Counted from the first letter of the stretch, positions 7,480 to 16,192 are shown. The stretch is 18,739 bases of DNA from Perlabentimonas sp034006965 (GCA_034006965.1 JAVERU010000056.1:1-18739); one strand, 5' to 3'. Notes: a model not told the origin generated them from the sequence alone. A program made the numbers and translations.

Positions 7480-9021
7480 ATGGTAAAGCCAATTAAGCTT
7501 TTCCTCATTCTCACCATACTTATCGCAGCCCTTGCTGCGGTAAGTTTTTTCATGCCAAAGGGGGGCATAAAGATTGGCTCATACAGGGTTCATTACCCTA
7601 CAATTCACCAGCTACTGGGTTTCGACTCAGCCTCGCACGCTTCCAGCTTTCAACTCCACCCCGAGTTGGCGTTGCTCGAAATGTACCTCGACAGCATTTC
7701 CAAGCGAAGCAGCCTGGACACTTCCTTTATATGGGATGATGTTGATGTATTTGAAACGGTAGACTCCACAGCCCCTTACCTAACCGATACTTTAAGCGGC
7801 ACAGATCAGCCAATACGCACAAGTGTTACTGTTGATATACTTAAAAACAGGCTTACTCCAATCCAATTTCCCGACTCTTCGTTCGATGCCCTTGAATCAT
7901 TCTTTAGCTCGTTGGTCAGCGGCAAGGCTAAAAACCAGCAAGTGAGGGTGATGCACTACGGCGACTCACAAATTGAGGGCGATAGGATTACATCGTTCCT
8001 TAGGCTTCGCCTTCAATCACGCTTTGGCGGAACTGGAGTGGGGTTACTTCATGCAGTTCCTCACAGCTATCAGCCGGGCATGGTGTACCAAACCACCTCG
8101 GGTAACTGGCGACAAACGCTTATAGCCGACTTGGGTCGGGGTGGCGTTGAACATCGTTTTGGATTACTTGGCGGATATTCAGTATTTACACAATGGAAGC
8201 GTAACCCCAAGGGAGGTTTCAACGAGGCCTGGATTAGATTTGAGCGCCGCGGACGACACTCCTCGAACCCACGAAACTTTACACAGTGCAAGGTATTCTA
8301 TGGACAAGCAACAGAACCGTTTATGCTTTCGATTAGCTATGGTGGCGAAACTCAGGATGGTGAGATGATTGCCCCCTCTTTAGAGATGCAAAATATCCGT
8401 TGGAGCATTCCGCTTGCCCAAAACTATTTTCAACTCGACTTTAAGGGAGACGAAAGTCCTCACATTTACGGCATTTCACTGGAGTCGCCAACAGGAGTTT
8501 TAGTCGATAACATTGCCATTAGGGGCAGCTCAGGCACTGACTTCACTCGTGCCGATGAGCATTCGCTTAATACAGCGTTTCAGCAGGTAAACCCTAAGCT
8601 AGTAATACTTCAGTTTGGGGTGAACGTTGTGCCACATATTGTTGACAGCTACAGCTACTACGAAAACCAGATGTACCAACAGATACGTGCAATAAAAAGG
8701 GCTTTGCCCGATGTATCGGTGCTACTTATAGGCGTTTCGGATATGGCATGGCGCGAGGGAGGACAATTCGTTTCGTATCCCAACATTGAGAAGATTAGGG
8801 ATGCCCAAAGGGATGCGGCATTCAGGGCCGGAGCTGCATTCTGGGACTGTTATGAGGCGATGGGCGGGAGGAACTCAATGCCCGCTTGGGCATTTGCATC
8901 ACCCCCACTGGCATCAAAAGATTTTATTCACTTTACCCTGCGAGGCTCAAATCTTATTGCCGAGATGTTTTACTCTGCTCTAATGGAATCATTAAGAGAG
9001 TACGAATTAAACAATGAATAG
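7480..9021 (+). CDS. Membrane-anchored SGNH/GDSL-family protein (first of tandem pair)
   Basis: A 513-residue protein with an N-terminal membrane segment (about residues 6-24, followed by a MPKGG turn), placing the rest in the periplasm. The SGNH hydrolase fold is recognised from the nucleophile motif YGDSQ (G161-D162-S163), a GxN block (G380-V381-N382) and the catalytic dyad DFIH (D481, H484). In block III the usual GxND reads G-V-N-V, so the asparagine is kept but the following aspartate is not. A stretch of about 100 polar residues separates the anchor from the domain. It resembles the gene downstream, sharing a WDxxExMGG segment before the DxxH block. Next to an MBOAT gene, an O-acyltransferase (PatB/AlgJ-like) or esterase role on a cell-surface glycan is inferred, not shown. 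Confidence 0.82.
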   Translation: MVKPIKLFLILTILIAALAAVSFFMPKGGIKIGSYRVHYPTIHQLLGFDSASHASSFQLHPELALLEMYLDSISKRSSLDTSFIWDDVDVFETVDSTAPYLTDTLSGTDQPIRTSVTVDILKNRLTPIQFPDSSFDALESFFSSLVSGKAKNQQVRVMHYGDSQIEGDRITSFLRLRLQSRFGGTGVGLLHAVPHSYQPGMVYQTTSGNWRQTLIADLGRGGVEHRFGLLGGYSVFTQWKRNPKGGFNEAWIRFERRGRHSSNPRNFTQCKVFYGQATEPFMLSISYGGETQDGEMIAPSLEMQNIRWSIPLAQNYFQLDFKGDESPHIYGISLESPTGVLVDNIAIRGSSGTDFTRADEHSLNTAFQQVNPKLVILQFGVNVVPHIVDSYSYYENQMYQQIRAIKRALPDVSVLLIGVSDMAWREGGQFVSYPNIEKIRDAQRDAAFRAGAAFWDCYEAMGGRNSMPAWAFASPPLASKDFIHFTLRGSNLIAEMFYSALMESLREYELNNE

Positions 9022-9033
9022 ACTACTTAGCTA

Positions 9034-9055
9034 AGCATAATTATATTATTATGCT
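9034..9055. repeat. AT-rich hairpin after the first SGNH gene
   Basis: AGCATAAT (9034-9041), a 6-base loop, ATTATGCT (9048-9055); the arms are exact complements, followed by GTTTTA. It sits 12 bases past a stop codon and could be a weak attenuating terminator. The stem has only two G:C pairs in eight, so termination would be inefficient. The remaining gap to the next gene is very AT-rich (TATATATATATTTT near 9072). Confidence 0.4.
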
Positions 9056-9101
9056 GTTTTACTTGTGCATATATATATTTTAATTGTATCAAAAAAATCA
9101 G

Positions 9102-10379
9102 ATGATTAGCAATACTAAAGTATCGACACGTAATAAATGGCTGGGTGCTACAACAACCTTACTTTTGGTATTGCTTCTATGTTTGATGCCTCAAAAAACA
9201 TCAATCAGAAGTCAGCGTATGCTTGCTAATGAGCCCCTTTGGTTTATCAATTTTGATTTGAATGAGATAAAGCATTCTCAAGCAACTGACATTTCCGGCC
9301 AGTTCTCGCGATTAGTAAAAGCATCGCAAACCGGAAGTAGCCTATTAACCATTCTACATATTGGCGACTCACACGTTCAAGCAGACGTTTTTACGGGCGA
9401 GACCCGTAAACTTCTGGCCTCATGGCTTAACGATGATAACTGCGCAAGAGGATTTACCTTTCCGCACCAAATGATTGGCTCTAATAATCCCGATGACTAT
9501 AGCGTAACATGGAAGGGGACATGGAAAAGGATTATTAACACCCCAAGGGTAGGTATTTTTGGGGTGTCGGCCCAATCGAGCGATTGGGGAAGTGAGCTTT
9601 CCATCAGGCTGAATGACCAGACCGACAGGTCGCACTATTTCGACAGGGTTCGGATATTTTTTGATGCTGACGATACGCAAATATTCCCATTTGTAGAGAA
9701 TGATGGAACCCTTATTCATAGGGATATGACTAGTGCAACCTATCAGCTTACTGCTCCAACCAACACCGTAACGATAGGCAACAGCATCAACCCATATGCT
9801 AGGGCAGCGCTTAATCTGCACGCGATTGAGCTCACTAACAGCAGGTCGAAGCTGTTATACCATGCCGCAGGGGTAAATGGAGCTTCGTTGAGCACGTTTC
9901 TGAAATCTGATCTTTTCACACATCAGGTGGCTGCCATAAATCCATCGATTACAATTATTTCGTTGGGCACAAACGATGTATATAACCCTGCCTTTTGCCC
10001 AATAACCTTCAAGAGAAATCTTGAGCAGCTAATATCAAAAATAAGATCGGTAACTCCTAGCAGCATGCTTATACTAACCACCCCCGGCGACCACCTGATT
10101 AACAGAACGGAGCACAATAGCTCCATCATGGCTGCCCAAGGTGTAATTCTGGATGTGGCGCAAAATCAGGGCTGTGGAGTATGGGATTTTTTTGAGGTTA
10201 TGGGCGGTGCTGGAAGCATTGAGTACTGGGCAGAGAAGGGGCTTTCTGCTCCCGACATGCTCCACCTCAACAGAAAGGGATATCGGCTAAAGGGGGCGCT
10301 GCTGTTTGAGGCCCTAACCAAGCTCGACAATGGGAACCCAATCCTTATTGACCAGAAACTACTATCGATAAATGAGTAG
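9102..10379 (+). CDS. Membrane-anchored SGNH/GDSL-family protein (second of tandem pair)
   Basis: A 425-residue protein from the ATG at 9102; the frame also opens at a TTG at 9084, but the ATG gives a clean basic start before the membrane helix (about residues 13-29). Catalytic features are complete: IGDSH (G88-D89-S90), LGTND (G289-D292) and DMLH (D385, H388). These match the SGNH Ser, Gly/Asn and Asp-His blocks. It shares WDxxExMGG and the DxxH context with the preceding gene, so the two probably arose by duplication and then diverged. Its last 8 bases overlap the start of the MBOAT gene (ATGAGTAG), which indicates translational coupling and a functional partnership. The acyl group and acceptor are unknown. 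Of the two SGNH proteins this has the more canonical active site. Confidence 0.84.
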   Translation: MISNTKVSTRNKWLGATTTLLLVLLLCLMPQKTSIRSQRMLANEPLWFINFDLNEIKHSQATDISGQFSRLVKASQTGSSLLTILHIGDSHVQADVFTGETRKLLASWLNDDNCARGFTFPHQMIGSNNPDDYSVTWKGTWKRIINTPRVGIFGVSAQSSDWGSELSIRLNDQTDRSHYFDRVRIFFDADDTQIFPFVENDGTLIHRDMTSATYQLTAPTNTVTIGNSINPYARAALNLHAIELTNSRSKLLYHAAGVNGASLSTFLKSDLFTHQVAAINPSITIISLGTNDVYNPAFCPITFKRNLEQLISKIRSVTPSSMLILTTPGDHLINRTEHNSSIMAAQGVILDVAQNQGCGVWDFFEVMGGAGSIEYWAEKGLSAPDMLHLNRKGYRLKGALLFEALTKLDNGNPILIDQKLLSINE

Positions 10380-11901
10380 CATTGGAGAGTACATAAGGCA
10401 GTTTTTAACCTACAACGAGGAACGCCCGCTGATTTTTACCGAGGGTAGCTTCTGGCTATTTTTTGCTATACTGCTGTTAGGGTACTCGCTGGTATACAAA
10501 ACCCGATACCTTCGCAGCTTGTATTTGCTCATCTTCAGCTTCTTCTTCTACTTCAAGTCGAGCGGTCTGTTTTTTATCCTTTTAATATTCTCGACCGTTT
10601 GCGACTATATTTTGGGTCAGCTAATCCATTCATCGAAAATACATTGGAAGCGCAAGAGCCTGGTAGCCATTAGCGTTTTTATAAACCTTGCCGTACTATC
10701 GTTTTTTAAGTACAGCTATTTTTTTACCGATACAGTGAATAGCCTTGCTGGAACTGAACTTCAGCCATTCAATTTCCTGTCGCATTGGTCAAACAAAATT
10801 TTTGGAACATCGCTCGATGTTGCCTCCATAGTGCTACCCGTGGGCATATCATTCTTCACCTTCCAAACCATTAGCTACACAGTTGATATCTACAGACGAA
10901 AGGTTGAGCCAGTTAAGAACATTGTGGACTTTGGGTTTTACGTCTCCTTCTTCCCTCAGCTGGTGGCCGGCCCTATTGTTAGGGCTGCCGAATTTATTCC
11001 CCAGCTGTACAAAAAGTATAGCCTTACCCAAAGGGAATTTGGCTACGCCTTGTTCCTAATCCTTAATGGAATGATTAAAAAGGTGGTAATATCGGACTAC
11101 ATATCGATAAACTTTGTTGACAGGGTTTTTGCTAGCCCGCTAAGCTACTCGGGTTTCGAAAACCTGCTGGCCACCTATGGATACTCGGTTCAAATTTACT
11201 GCGATTTCTCAGGCTATACCGACATGGCCATTGGGGTAGCCCTGCTTTTGGGATTTCGGCTGCCCATCAACTTTAACTCACCCTACAAGGCGGTAAACAT
11301 TACCGATTTCTGGCATCGATGGCATATCTCACTCTCATCGTGGTTGCGCGACTACCTATACATACCGCTTGGAGGTAACCGAAAGGGAACCGTTCGCACC
11401 TATGCAAACCTACTAGTAACCATGCTGCTGGGGGGGCTATGGCACGGCGCTAACATCCGATTTGTAATCTGGGGTGGTATTCATGGTATATCCTTAGCCA
11501 TCCACAAGGTTTGGACCGGGGTTTTCCCTTCGGGGAAAGGGCCATCGCCCCTTTGGAAACGCGCTATATCAGCGGTATTCACATTCCATATTGTATGCCT
11601 ATCGTGGGTATTCTTTAGGGCCGAATCGATAGAGAAAGCGTGGGATATGCTCAGGCAAATGGGGACACGATTTGGGTGGCAATCGTTTGGGTCAATACTA
11701 TGGAGCTATCTTCCCATAATAAGCATAGCTGGTGTTGCACTTGCCATTCACTGGCTACCAGTTAGCTGGAAAGAGTATTACCGTGGTGCATTCATAAGCA
11801 CACCCCTTTGGTTAAAGCTTATCATCACGCTGCTGGTGGCCTTGGTAATCTTCCAGTTCAAATCGGCCGAGTTGCAACCCTTTATCTACTTTAGATTTTA
11901 G
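10372..11901 (+). CDS. MBOAT-family membrane O-acyltransferase (AlgI/PatA-like)
   Basis: A 509-residue polytopic membrane protein of the MBOAT family, which passes acyl groups across the inner membrane to a periplasmic transferase that modifies glycans. The signature block is clear: FWHRWHISLSSWLRDYLYIP (residues 313-332), then GGLWHGAN with the catalytic-type histidine H358 and a second conserved histidine H371 in WGGIHG. FFPQLVAGPI is the typical upstream loop. About ten or more hydrophobic segments are visible. Translation is coupled by overlap to the second SGNH gene. The arrangement parallels PatA/PatB of peptidoglycan O-acetylation and AlgI/AlgJ/AlgX of alginate O-acetylation, but neither substrate can be assigned here. 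It is convergent with the PAP2 gene, 14 bases away. Confidence 0.92.
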   Translation: MSSIGEYIRQFLTYNEERPLIFTEGSFWLFFAILLLGYSLVYKTRYLRSLYLLIFSFFFYFKSSGLFFILLIFSTVCDYILGQLIHSSKIHWKRKSLVAISVFINLAVLSFFKYSYFFTDTVNSLAGTELQPFNFLSHWSNKIFGTSLDVASIVLPVGISFFTFQTISYTVDIYRRKVEPVKNIVDFGFYVSFFPQLVAGPIVRAAEFIPQLYKKYSLTQREFGYALFLILNGMIKKVVISDYISINFVDRVFASPLSYSGFENLLATYGYSVQIYCDFSGYTDMAIGVALLLGFRLPINFNSPYKAVNITDFWHRWHISLSSWLRDYLYIPLGGNRKGTVRTYANLLVTMLLGGLWHGANIRFVIWGGIHGISLAIHKVWTGVFPSGKGPSPLWKRAISAVFTFHIVCLSWVFFRAESIEKAWDMLRQMGTRFGWQSFGSILWSYLPIISIAGVALAIHWLPVSWKEYYRGAFISTPLWLKLIITLLVALVIFQFKSAELQPFIYFRF

Positions 11902-11915
11902 AGAATTGGATTGGG

Positions 11916-12501
11916 TCAAGCCTTTCTCGGGATTAACAAACCAAAGGTTTTATCGAGCCCATAAAGCAGATTCCGCACCGCATACCCACAAACTGCACCT
12001 AGCATAGCACCACCCAGCACATCGCCAGGATAATGCACACCCAGGTATATGCGGCTGTACGATACCCCAGCAGCCCATAGAATAATCATAGCGGTAAACC
12101 ATCTTTTCTTGAAAAGGTTAGCCAGAAATACTGCTACTGCAAAGGTGTTGGCTGCATGCGACGACACAAAGCCAAACCTACCACCGGCGCACCGGCCAGT
12201 GGGCAGCCGAATAAACGCTTTCAGGGAGGCTTCATTGCATGGGCGTAAGCGCTCAAATACATTTTTAAACAGATGTAATGAACTTTCATCGGCAAGAGAT
12301 ACAACGGAGGGCTGCACCTAAAAGTGGCCACACCAGCCGCCAGCCAAACTGCCTATACATTAGGTAAACCAGCAATAGATAGAAAGGTAACCATGTTAAC
12401 TTCCTAGAGAAAAAAATCATGATGGGGTCCCAAAAATCGACACCCATACCATTTAGGTACAGGAAAAGCTCTTTGTCAACCTGTTGAAGCCAGCTGATCA
12501 T
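11916..12501 (-). pseudogene. PAP2-superfamily phosphatase, frame broken by one base
   Basis: A small integral membrane phosphatase of the PAP2 (phosphatidic acid / undecaprenyl pyrophosphate phosphatase) superfamily. The first part starts at ATG 12501 (MISWLQQVDKELF) and carries a membrane segment; the second part holds all three phosphatase motifs, KNVFERLRP, VSSHAAN (a PSGH-like motif) and SRIYLGVHYPGD. The halves are in different frames. Removing one base from the GGG at 12309-12311 (plus strand) joins them as GAA-SVVSLADESS, giving an uninterrupted protein of about 194 residues. Apart from this point nothing is damaged, so either a recent mutation or a sequencing error is likely. It is the last gene of the hpt-adk-obgE run, 16 bases after obgE. 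If translated intact, it would dephosphorylate a lipid at the outer face of the inner membrane. Confidence 0.8.
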
Positions 12502-12517
12502 AGAAAATGGCGTTAAG

Positions 12518-13516
12518 CTAAACTCTCAGCCTATTTAGCTCCTCCCAAAGCATATCCTTTAGCTCGGTAATCCCTTCGCCAGTAACCGATGAAATGAGGA
12601 TGCTTTTCACATCGGGCAGCTCCTTGGCGACCTCGGTTTTTATCTCCTGATCGGCCATATCGCACTTAGTAATGGCAAGAACCCTCTGCTTATCGAGCAT
12701 CTCGGGGTTAAACTGAGCCAACTCGTTTATCAGCGTATCATACTCTTCCTTAATACTTGGACTATCGACGGGAATCATGAAGAGGAGCATGGAGTTGCGC
12801 TCGATATGCCTAAGGAAGCGGATACCCAGTCCTTTCCCCTCGTGGGCACCCTCGATAATTCCAGGGATATCAGCAATAACAAACGAGCGATGATCGCGGT
12901 AGGGAACAATACCAATATTAGGGACTAGGGTTGTGAATGGATAGTCGGCAATTTTTGGTTTTGCAGCAGTAACCGTAGACAGTAGCGTTGACTTCCCGGC
13001 ATTGGGAAAACCCACCAACCCCACATCGGCCAAAATTTTAAGCTCCAGAACTACTGCACCCTCAATACCCTCTTCGCCAGGTTGTGCAAACCGTGGGGTT
13101 TGCATGGTGGGCGATTTGAAGTGCCAATTACCCAAGCCACCCCGACCGCCTTTCACAAGTATCTCTATCTGATCGTGCTCGGTAATTTCGCAGATGCGCT
13201 CTCCCGTTTCGGCATCAATGGCCACGGTGCCAAGGGGCACCTCTATGGTGACATCCTTACCATCGGCACCTGTGCTTCGGCTTTTACCACCCGACTCGCC
13301 ATTGCCAGCAAATATGTGCCGCTGATACTTAAGGTGGATCAGGGTCCACAGCTGCTCATTACCCTTAAGGTATATATGCCCGCCTCGGCCACCGTCACCG
13401 CCATCGGGGCCTCCCTTGGCCTCAAATTTTTCGCGCCTAAGGTGCGCACTTCCAGCCCCACCCTTGCCCGAGCGACAGAAAATCTTTACATAATCTACAA
13501 AATTGGATGATGCCAT
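12518..13516 (-). CDS. obgE: GTPase Obg (ribosome assembly / stress GTPase)
   Basis: An essential, ribosome-associated GTPase tied to large-subunit assembly and ppGpp-linked growth control. From the ATG at 13516 the protein is MASSNFVDYVKIFCRSGKGG, typical for the family; a TTG four codons upstream (13528) is less likely. The glycine-rich Obg fold occupies about residues 1-155 (GGPDGGDGGRGG, GGRGGLGN). The G domain follows: P-loop GFPNAGKS (169-176), DIPG (216-219) and TKCD as G4 (293-296). At 332 residues there is no long C-terminal extension. It is 46 bases downstream of adk on the same strand and probably co-transcribed with hpt and adk. Confidence 0.96.
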   Translation of the reverse strand: MASSNFVDYVKIFCRSGKGGAGSAHLRREKFEAKGGPDGGDGGRGGHIYLKGNEQLWTLIHLKYQRHIFAGNGESGGKSRSTGADGKDVTIEVPLGTVAIDAETGERICEITEHDQIEILVKGGRGGLGNWHFKSPTMQTPRFAQPGEEGIEGAVVLELKILADVGLVGFPNAGKSTLLSTVTAAKPKIADYPFTTLVPNIGIVPYRDHRSFVIADIPGIIEGAHEGKGLGIRFLRHIERNSMLLFMIPVDSPSIKEEYDTLINELAQFNPEMLDKQRVLAITKCDMADQEIKTEVAKELPDVKSILISSVTGEGITELKDMLWEELNRLRV

Positions 13517-13562
13517 AGTGTTATTCAAGTTATAAGGGGATTAGCAGCACTTGGTGCAAGGG

Positions 13563-14150
13563 CTAGCAGCTCTGTATTTCCTTGTCAATCACACCGCAAA
13601 TTCGCTGGTTTATCTCTTCAACGTCACCCATTCCGTTAACTCCCACGTACTTGCTTTGGGCCTTGTAGTACTCCATGAGGGGTCGCGTTGATGCGTTATA
13701 TATTTTTATTCTGTTGTTAATTACATCAATATCCTTATCATCGGGGCGATCAGATAGCTGCCCTCTTTTCATGAGCCGGGTAATGAGCTCGTCATGATCT
13801 ACCTCAAGTTCTATCATGAGGGTAATCGATATCTGCTTCTGGGCAAGCATTGCATCAAGCTCTTTGGCTTGAACGATGGTGCGAGGAAATCCATCGAAAA
13901 TGAAGCCATTGGTTTTATGGAGATACTCATCGAGTCGGCGACCAATGATTCCAATCACCAGCTCATCGGGTACCAGCTCGCCTCGATTCATATACTTCTT
14001 TGCCTGAATGCCCCTGGGTGTTTTCCTATCCATAGCATCCCGTAAAATATCGCCAGTGGACAGGTGGATAAGATTGTACCTGTCCCTGACGATTTGCGAC
14101 TGGGTGCCCTTGCCTGCACCTGGGGGACCAAAAAGTACAATATTAAGCAT
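13563..14150 (-). CDS. adk: Adenylate kinase, short-LID type
   Basis: Catalyses ATP + AMP to 2 ADP in the cytoplasm. The P-loop GPPGAGKGT is at residues 8-16, followed by HLSTGDILRD (AMP site), FDGFPRT (about 84-90) and the arginine-containing DRPDDKDI segment. At 195 residues it lacks the long zinc-finger LID seen in many other bacteria, as is common in Bacteroidota. The frame starts at ATG 14150. It is 34 bases downstream of hpt, consistent with an hpt-adk-obgE operon joining purine salvage, nucleotide balance and ribosome assembly. Confidence 0.97.
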   Translation of the reverse strand: MLNIVLFGPPGAGKGTQSQIVRDRYNLIHLSTGDILRDAMDRKTPRGIQAKKYMNRGELVPDELVIGIIGRRLDEYLHKTNGFIFDGFPRTIVQAKELDAMLAQKQISITLMIELEVDHDELITRLMKRGQLSDRPDDKDIDVINNRIKIYNASTRPLMEYYKAQSKYVGVNGMGDVEEINQRICGVIDKEIQSC

Positions 14151-14184
14151 GGTTGATTTTAGGGTTTATGGCATAGGCAAAGGC

Positions 14185-14721
14185 CTACACCAAGGTGTAT
14201 ATGTCGGCTAAGTTCCGGCCTAAGCCATCGTAGTCCAAACCATAACCAACAATAAACTCGTTAGGTATTGATTTCCCAATATAGTCAATTTCTAGCATCC
14301 CCTTATACGATTCGGGTTTGAACAGCAAAGTAGCAATCTTTACGGCCTTTGGGTTTTGAGCCGAAAGGGTATTAACCAGCTTGCCTAGGGTTATGCCCGT
14401 ATCAACAATATCCTCAAGAATTACAACTGTTCTTCCCTTAATATTCTCGGTAAGGCCAATGAGCTGATCTACAGAACCTGTAGATTGTGTCCCCTCGTAC
14501 GAGGCTAACTTCACAAATGATATTTCGCATGGAAACTCGATAAGCCTAATAAAATCGGCAGTAAAAATAAATGAGCCGTTGAGCACGCTGATGAAAAGAG
14601 GTTTCTCCTCACGCTTTAGGTCGGCATTGATGGCTGCCGCCATTTTCTCGATATCCTTCTTTATCTCGTTAGCAGGGTAACTAATCTCAAACTCCTTGTC
14701 CCAAAGCGTAACTCTTTTCAT
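14185..14721 (-). CDS. hpt: Hypoxanthine phosphoribosyltransferase
   Basis: A purine salvage enzyme joining hypoxanthine or guanine to PRPP to give IMP or GMP. The type I PRTase motif EDIVDTGITL is at residues 103-112, and SVLNGSFIF near the N-terminus is the PPi-binding loop region. The closing segment (IVGYGLDYDGLGRNL) is characteristic of HPRT. The frame also opens at a TTG (14769), but I use the ATG at 14721, which gives MKRVTLWDKEF and 178 residues; the TTG would overlap the predicted -7 promoter element. It appears to be the first gene of the operon. Confidence 0.95.
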   Translation of the reverse strand: MKRVTLWDKEFEISYPANEIKKDIEKMAAAINADLKREEKPLFISVLNGSFIFTADFIRLIEFPCEISFVKLASYEGTQSTGSVDQLIGLTENIKGRTVVILEDIVDTGITLGKLVNTLSAQNPKAVKIATLLFKPESYKGMLEIDYIGKSIPNEFIVGYGLDYDGLGRNLADIYTLV

Positions 14722-14766
14722 CTCTGTTGCTGGGTTAAATTTGTTAGCATGAAATATTTTAAGCCA

Positions 14767-14797
14767 CAAAAGTACTAAAATTAGGTGGAATACTAAA
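14767..14797 (-). promoter_or_regulatory. Promoter of the hpt-adk-obgE operon
   Basis: On the minus strand, TTTA (14794-14797), a 19-base spacer, then the exact Bacteroidota -7 element TACTTTTG (14767-14774). Transcription would begin near 14760, leaving a leader of about 40 bases before the hpt ATG. This placement supports the ATG rather than the upstream TTG as the start. Confidence 0.6.
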
Positions 14798-14944
14798 CCC
14801 TATTGCCGAGCAAACGGACAACGATATATGGTATACGACTGGCCCCATATGCCTTTCTGAATGAGAAAAATAGTTGGTTGCAGGACAACAAAAAAGGGTT
14901 GATACGGAAAATGTTTTAGCCTCACAATTTAGGCTTATCTTGCT

Positions 14945-16072
14945 TTACTCCCTCAGCATTTGGGTTACAATCGAATCAAACAAGTCTACACCTAACCCAA
15001 TGGCCTCATCTGGGAAATCGTACTCGGGGCTATGTAAATCGGGCACATCCTCCCCTACCCCAAGCCCCATAAGCAGCGCCTGACCATGCAATGTGAAATT
15101 GGCAAAATCCTCGGACCATCTATTGGGTTCGTCCAAGTCAACTATGTGTATTCCGCTATCGGTTGCAACACGCCTAACCAGCTCGGTAAGCGTAAAATCG
15201 CCAATGGCTGCAGGGTAATCGTCGGCAATGGAGATTTCAACGGCAAGCCCGTGCTGTGTGCCAATGCTGCGGGCTAACGCTATGGCCATTTCCGACAGCT
15301 TCACCATATCTTCATTGTCAAAAGAGCGCAGGGTAACCATAATTTCACCATAGCCTGGTGATGTTCCGAAGGCAACCTCGCCCAACCGGATATGGATAAC
15401 GGTGAGCAATACAAACCGATTGAATTGGTTTTTTGATGTTAGCTCGCAGAGCTCTTGGGTTATCTTGGCGATGGCCAGAGCAGGGTTTACCCCCTTTTCG
15501 GGGTATGCAGCATGGGAGTTTTTTCCAAACAGCCTAATAATCAAGCCCTTGGAAGCGGCAGCAAAGGTATCCTTTGCTAATATTAAGCTACCCAAGGGGT
15601 ACTTTGGCATGTTGTGAATTGCAAAGGCGTAATCGGGGTATAGGTTAAGCTCCTTCAACCTATCAATAGATTTACGTGCGCCATCCCCGTTTTCCTCCGA
15701 GGGTTGGTAAAAGAGGATTACCCTACCCCTCTTTAGGGGATTCTGCTTAATCCTTGAGGCGAGGCCCGACACTATGGCCATGTGTCCATCGTGCCCACAC
15801 ACATGCGCCACGCCCTCCACCGATGACCCATGGTGGCGCTTAACCGCCTCGTGAATGGGTAGTGCATCCATGTCGCACCTAAACAGCAGGGTTGGGCCTG
15901 GCTCCTCACCATTGTATACGGCTGCCATACCCTCTCCTGCAATGCCTGTGAATAGCTGGTCGGGCCTGTACTTGTTTAAGTAGAATCGGATTCGTTTCCC
16001 AGTTGCCCTCTCTTGGCCTGAAAGTTCGGGGTTTCTATGTAGCTCGTGACGTAATCTAACTAATTCCTCCAT
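14945..16072 (-). CDS. M20-family metal-dependent amidohydrolase (hippurate hydrolase / N-acyl amino acid deacylase type)
   Basis: A cytoplasmic binuclear metallohydrolase of the M20D branch, which removes acyl groups from N-acyl amino acids or related amides. Metal ligands and base are visible: HVCGHDGH (C92, H94), PSEEN (E126, E127), HNMP (H153) and DLHSPEYDF (H347). A dimerisation domain is inserted at about residues 175-290 (GKNSHAAYPEKGVNP). The length, 375 residues, and the start (ATG 16072, MEELVRLRHELHRNPELSGQ) are typical. No signal peptide is visible. It stands alone between hpt and a divergent EamA gene. The true substrate cannot be told from sequence: hippurate, indole-acetyl amino acids and N-acetyl-diaminopimelate deacylases all share these motifs. 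Confidence 0.9.
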   Translation of the reverse strand: MEELVRLRHELHRNPELSGQERATGKRIRFYLNKYRPDQLFTGIAGEGMAAVYNGEEPGPTLLFRCDMDALPIHEAVKRHHGSSVEGVAHVCGHDGHMAIVSGLASRIKQNPLKRGRVILFYQPSEENGDGARKSIDRLKELNLYPDYAFAIHNMPKYPLGSLILAKDTFAAASKGLIIRLFGKNSHAAYPEKGVNPALAIAKITQELCELTSKNQFNRFVLLTVIHIRLGEVAFGTSPGYGEIMVTLRSFDNEDMVKLSEMAIALARSIGTQHGLAVEISIADDYPAAIGDFTLTELVRRVATDSGIHIVDLDEPNRWSEDFANFTLHGQALLMGLGVGEDVPDLHSPEYDFPDEAIGLGVDLFDSIVTQMLRE

Positions 16073-16192
16073 ACCAATAGTTTTGCACTGGTAAAATTAT
16101 CAAATTTTAGTGGCAACCAACGCTCCGTAAACGATTTTTATTGATGCTTTAGAAAATTTTAGACAAAAGGTGCTACTTACCTCAAACCTTTT

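Noticed and set aside
12300..12316. Programmed ribosomal frameshifting in the PAP2 gene
   Set aside because: There is no slippery heptamer: the site is GCCCTCC on the coding strand, with no clear downstream stem.
12286..12317. GTG at 12317 as the start of a separate gene for the C-terminal PAP2 half
   Set aside because: The upstream frame supplies the missing anchor helix and start, and a one-base change joins both into one normal-sized protein.
14907..14940. Terminator-like repeat AGCCT...AGGCT downstream of the M20 gene
   Set aside because: The stem is only 5 bp with an 8-base loop and no T tract on either strand, so I do not call it a terminator.
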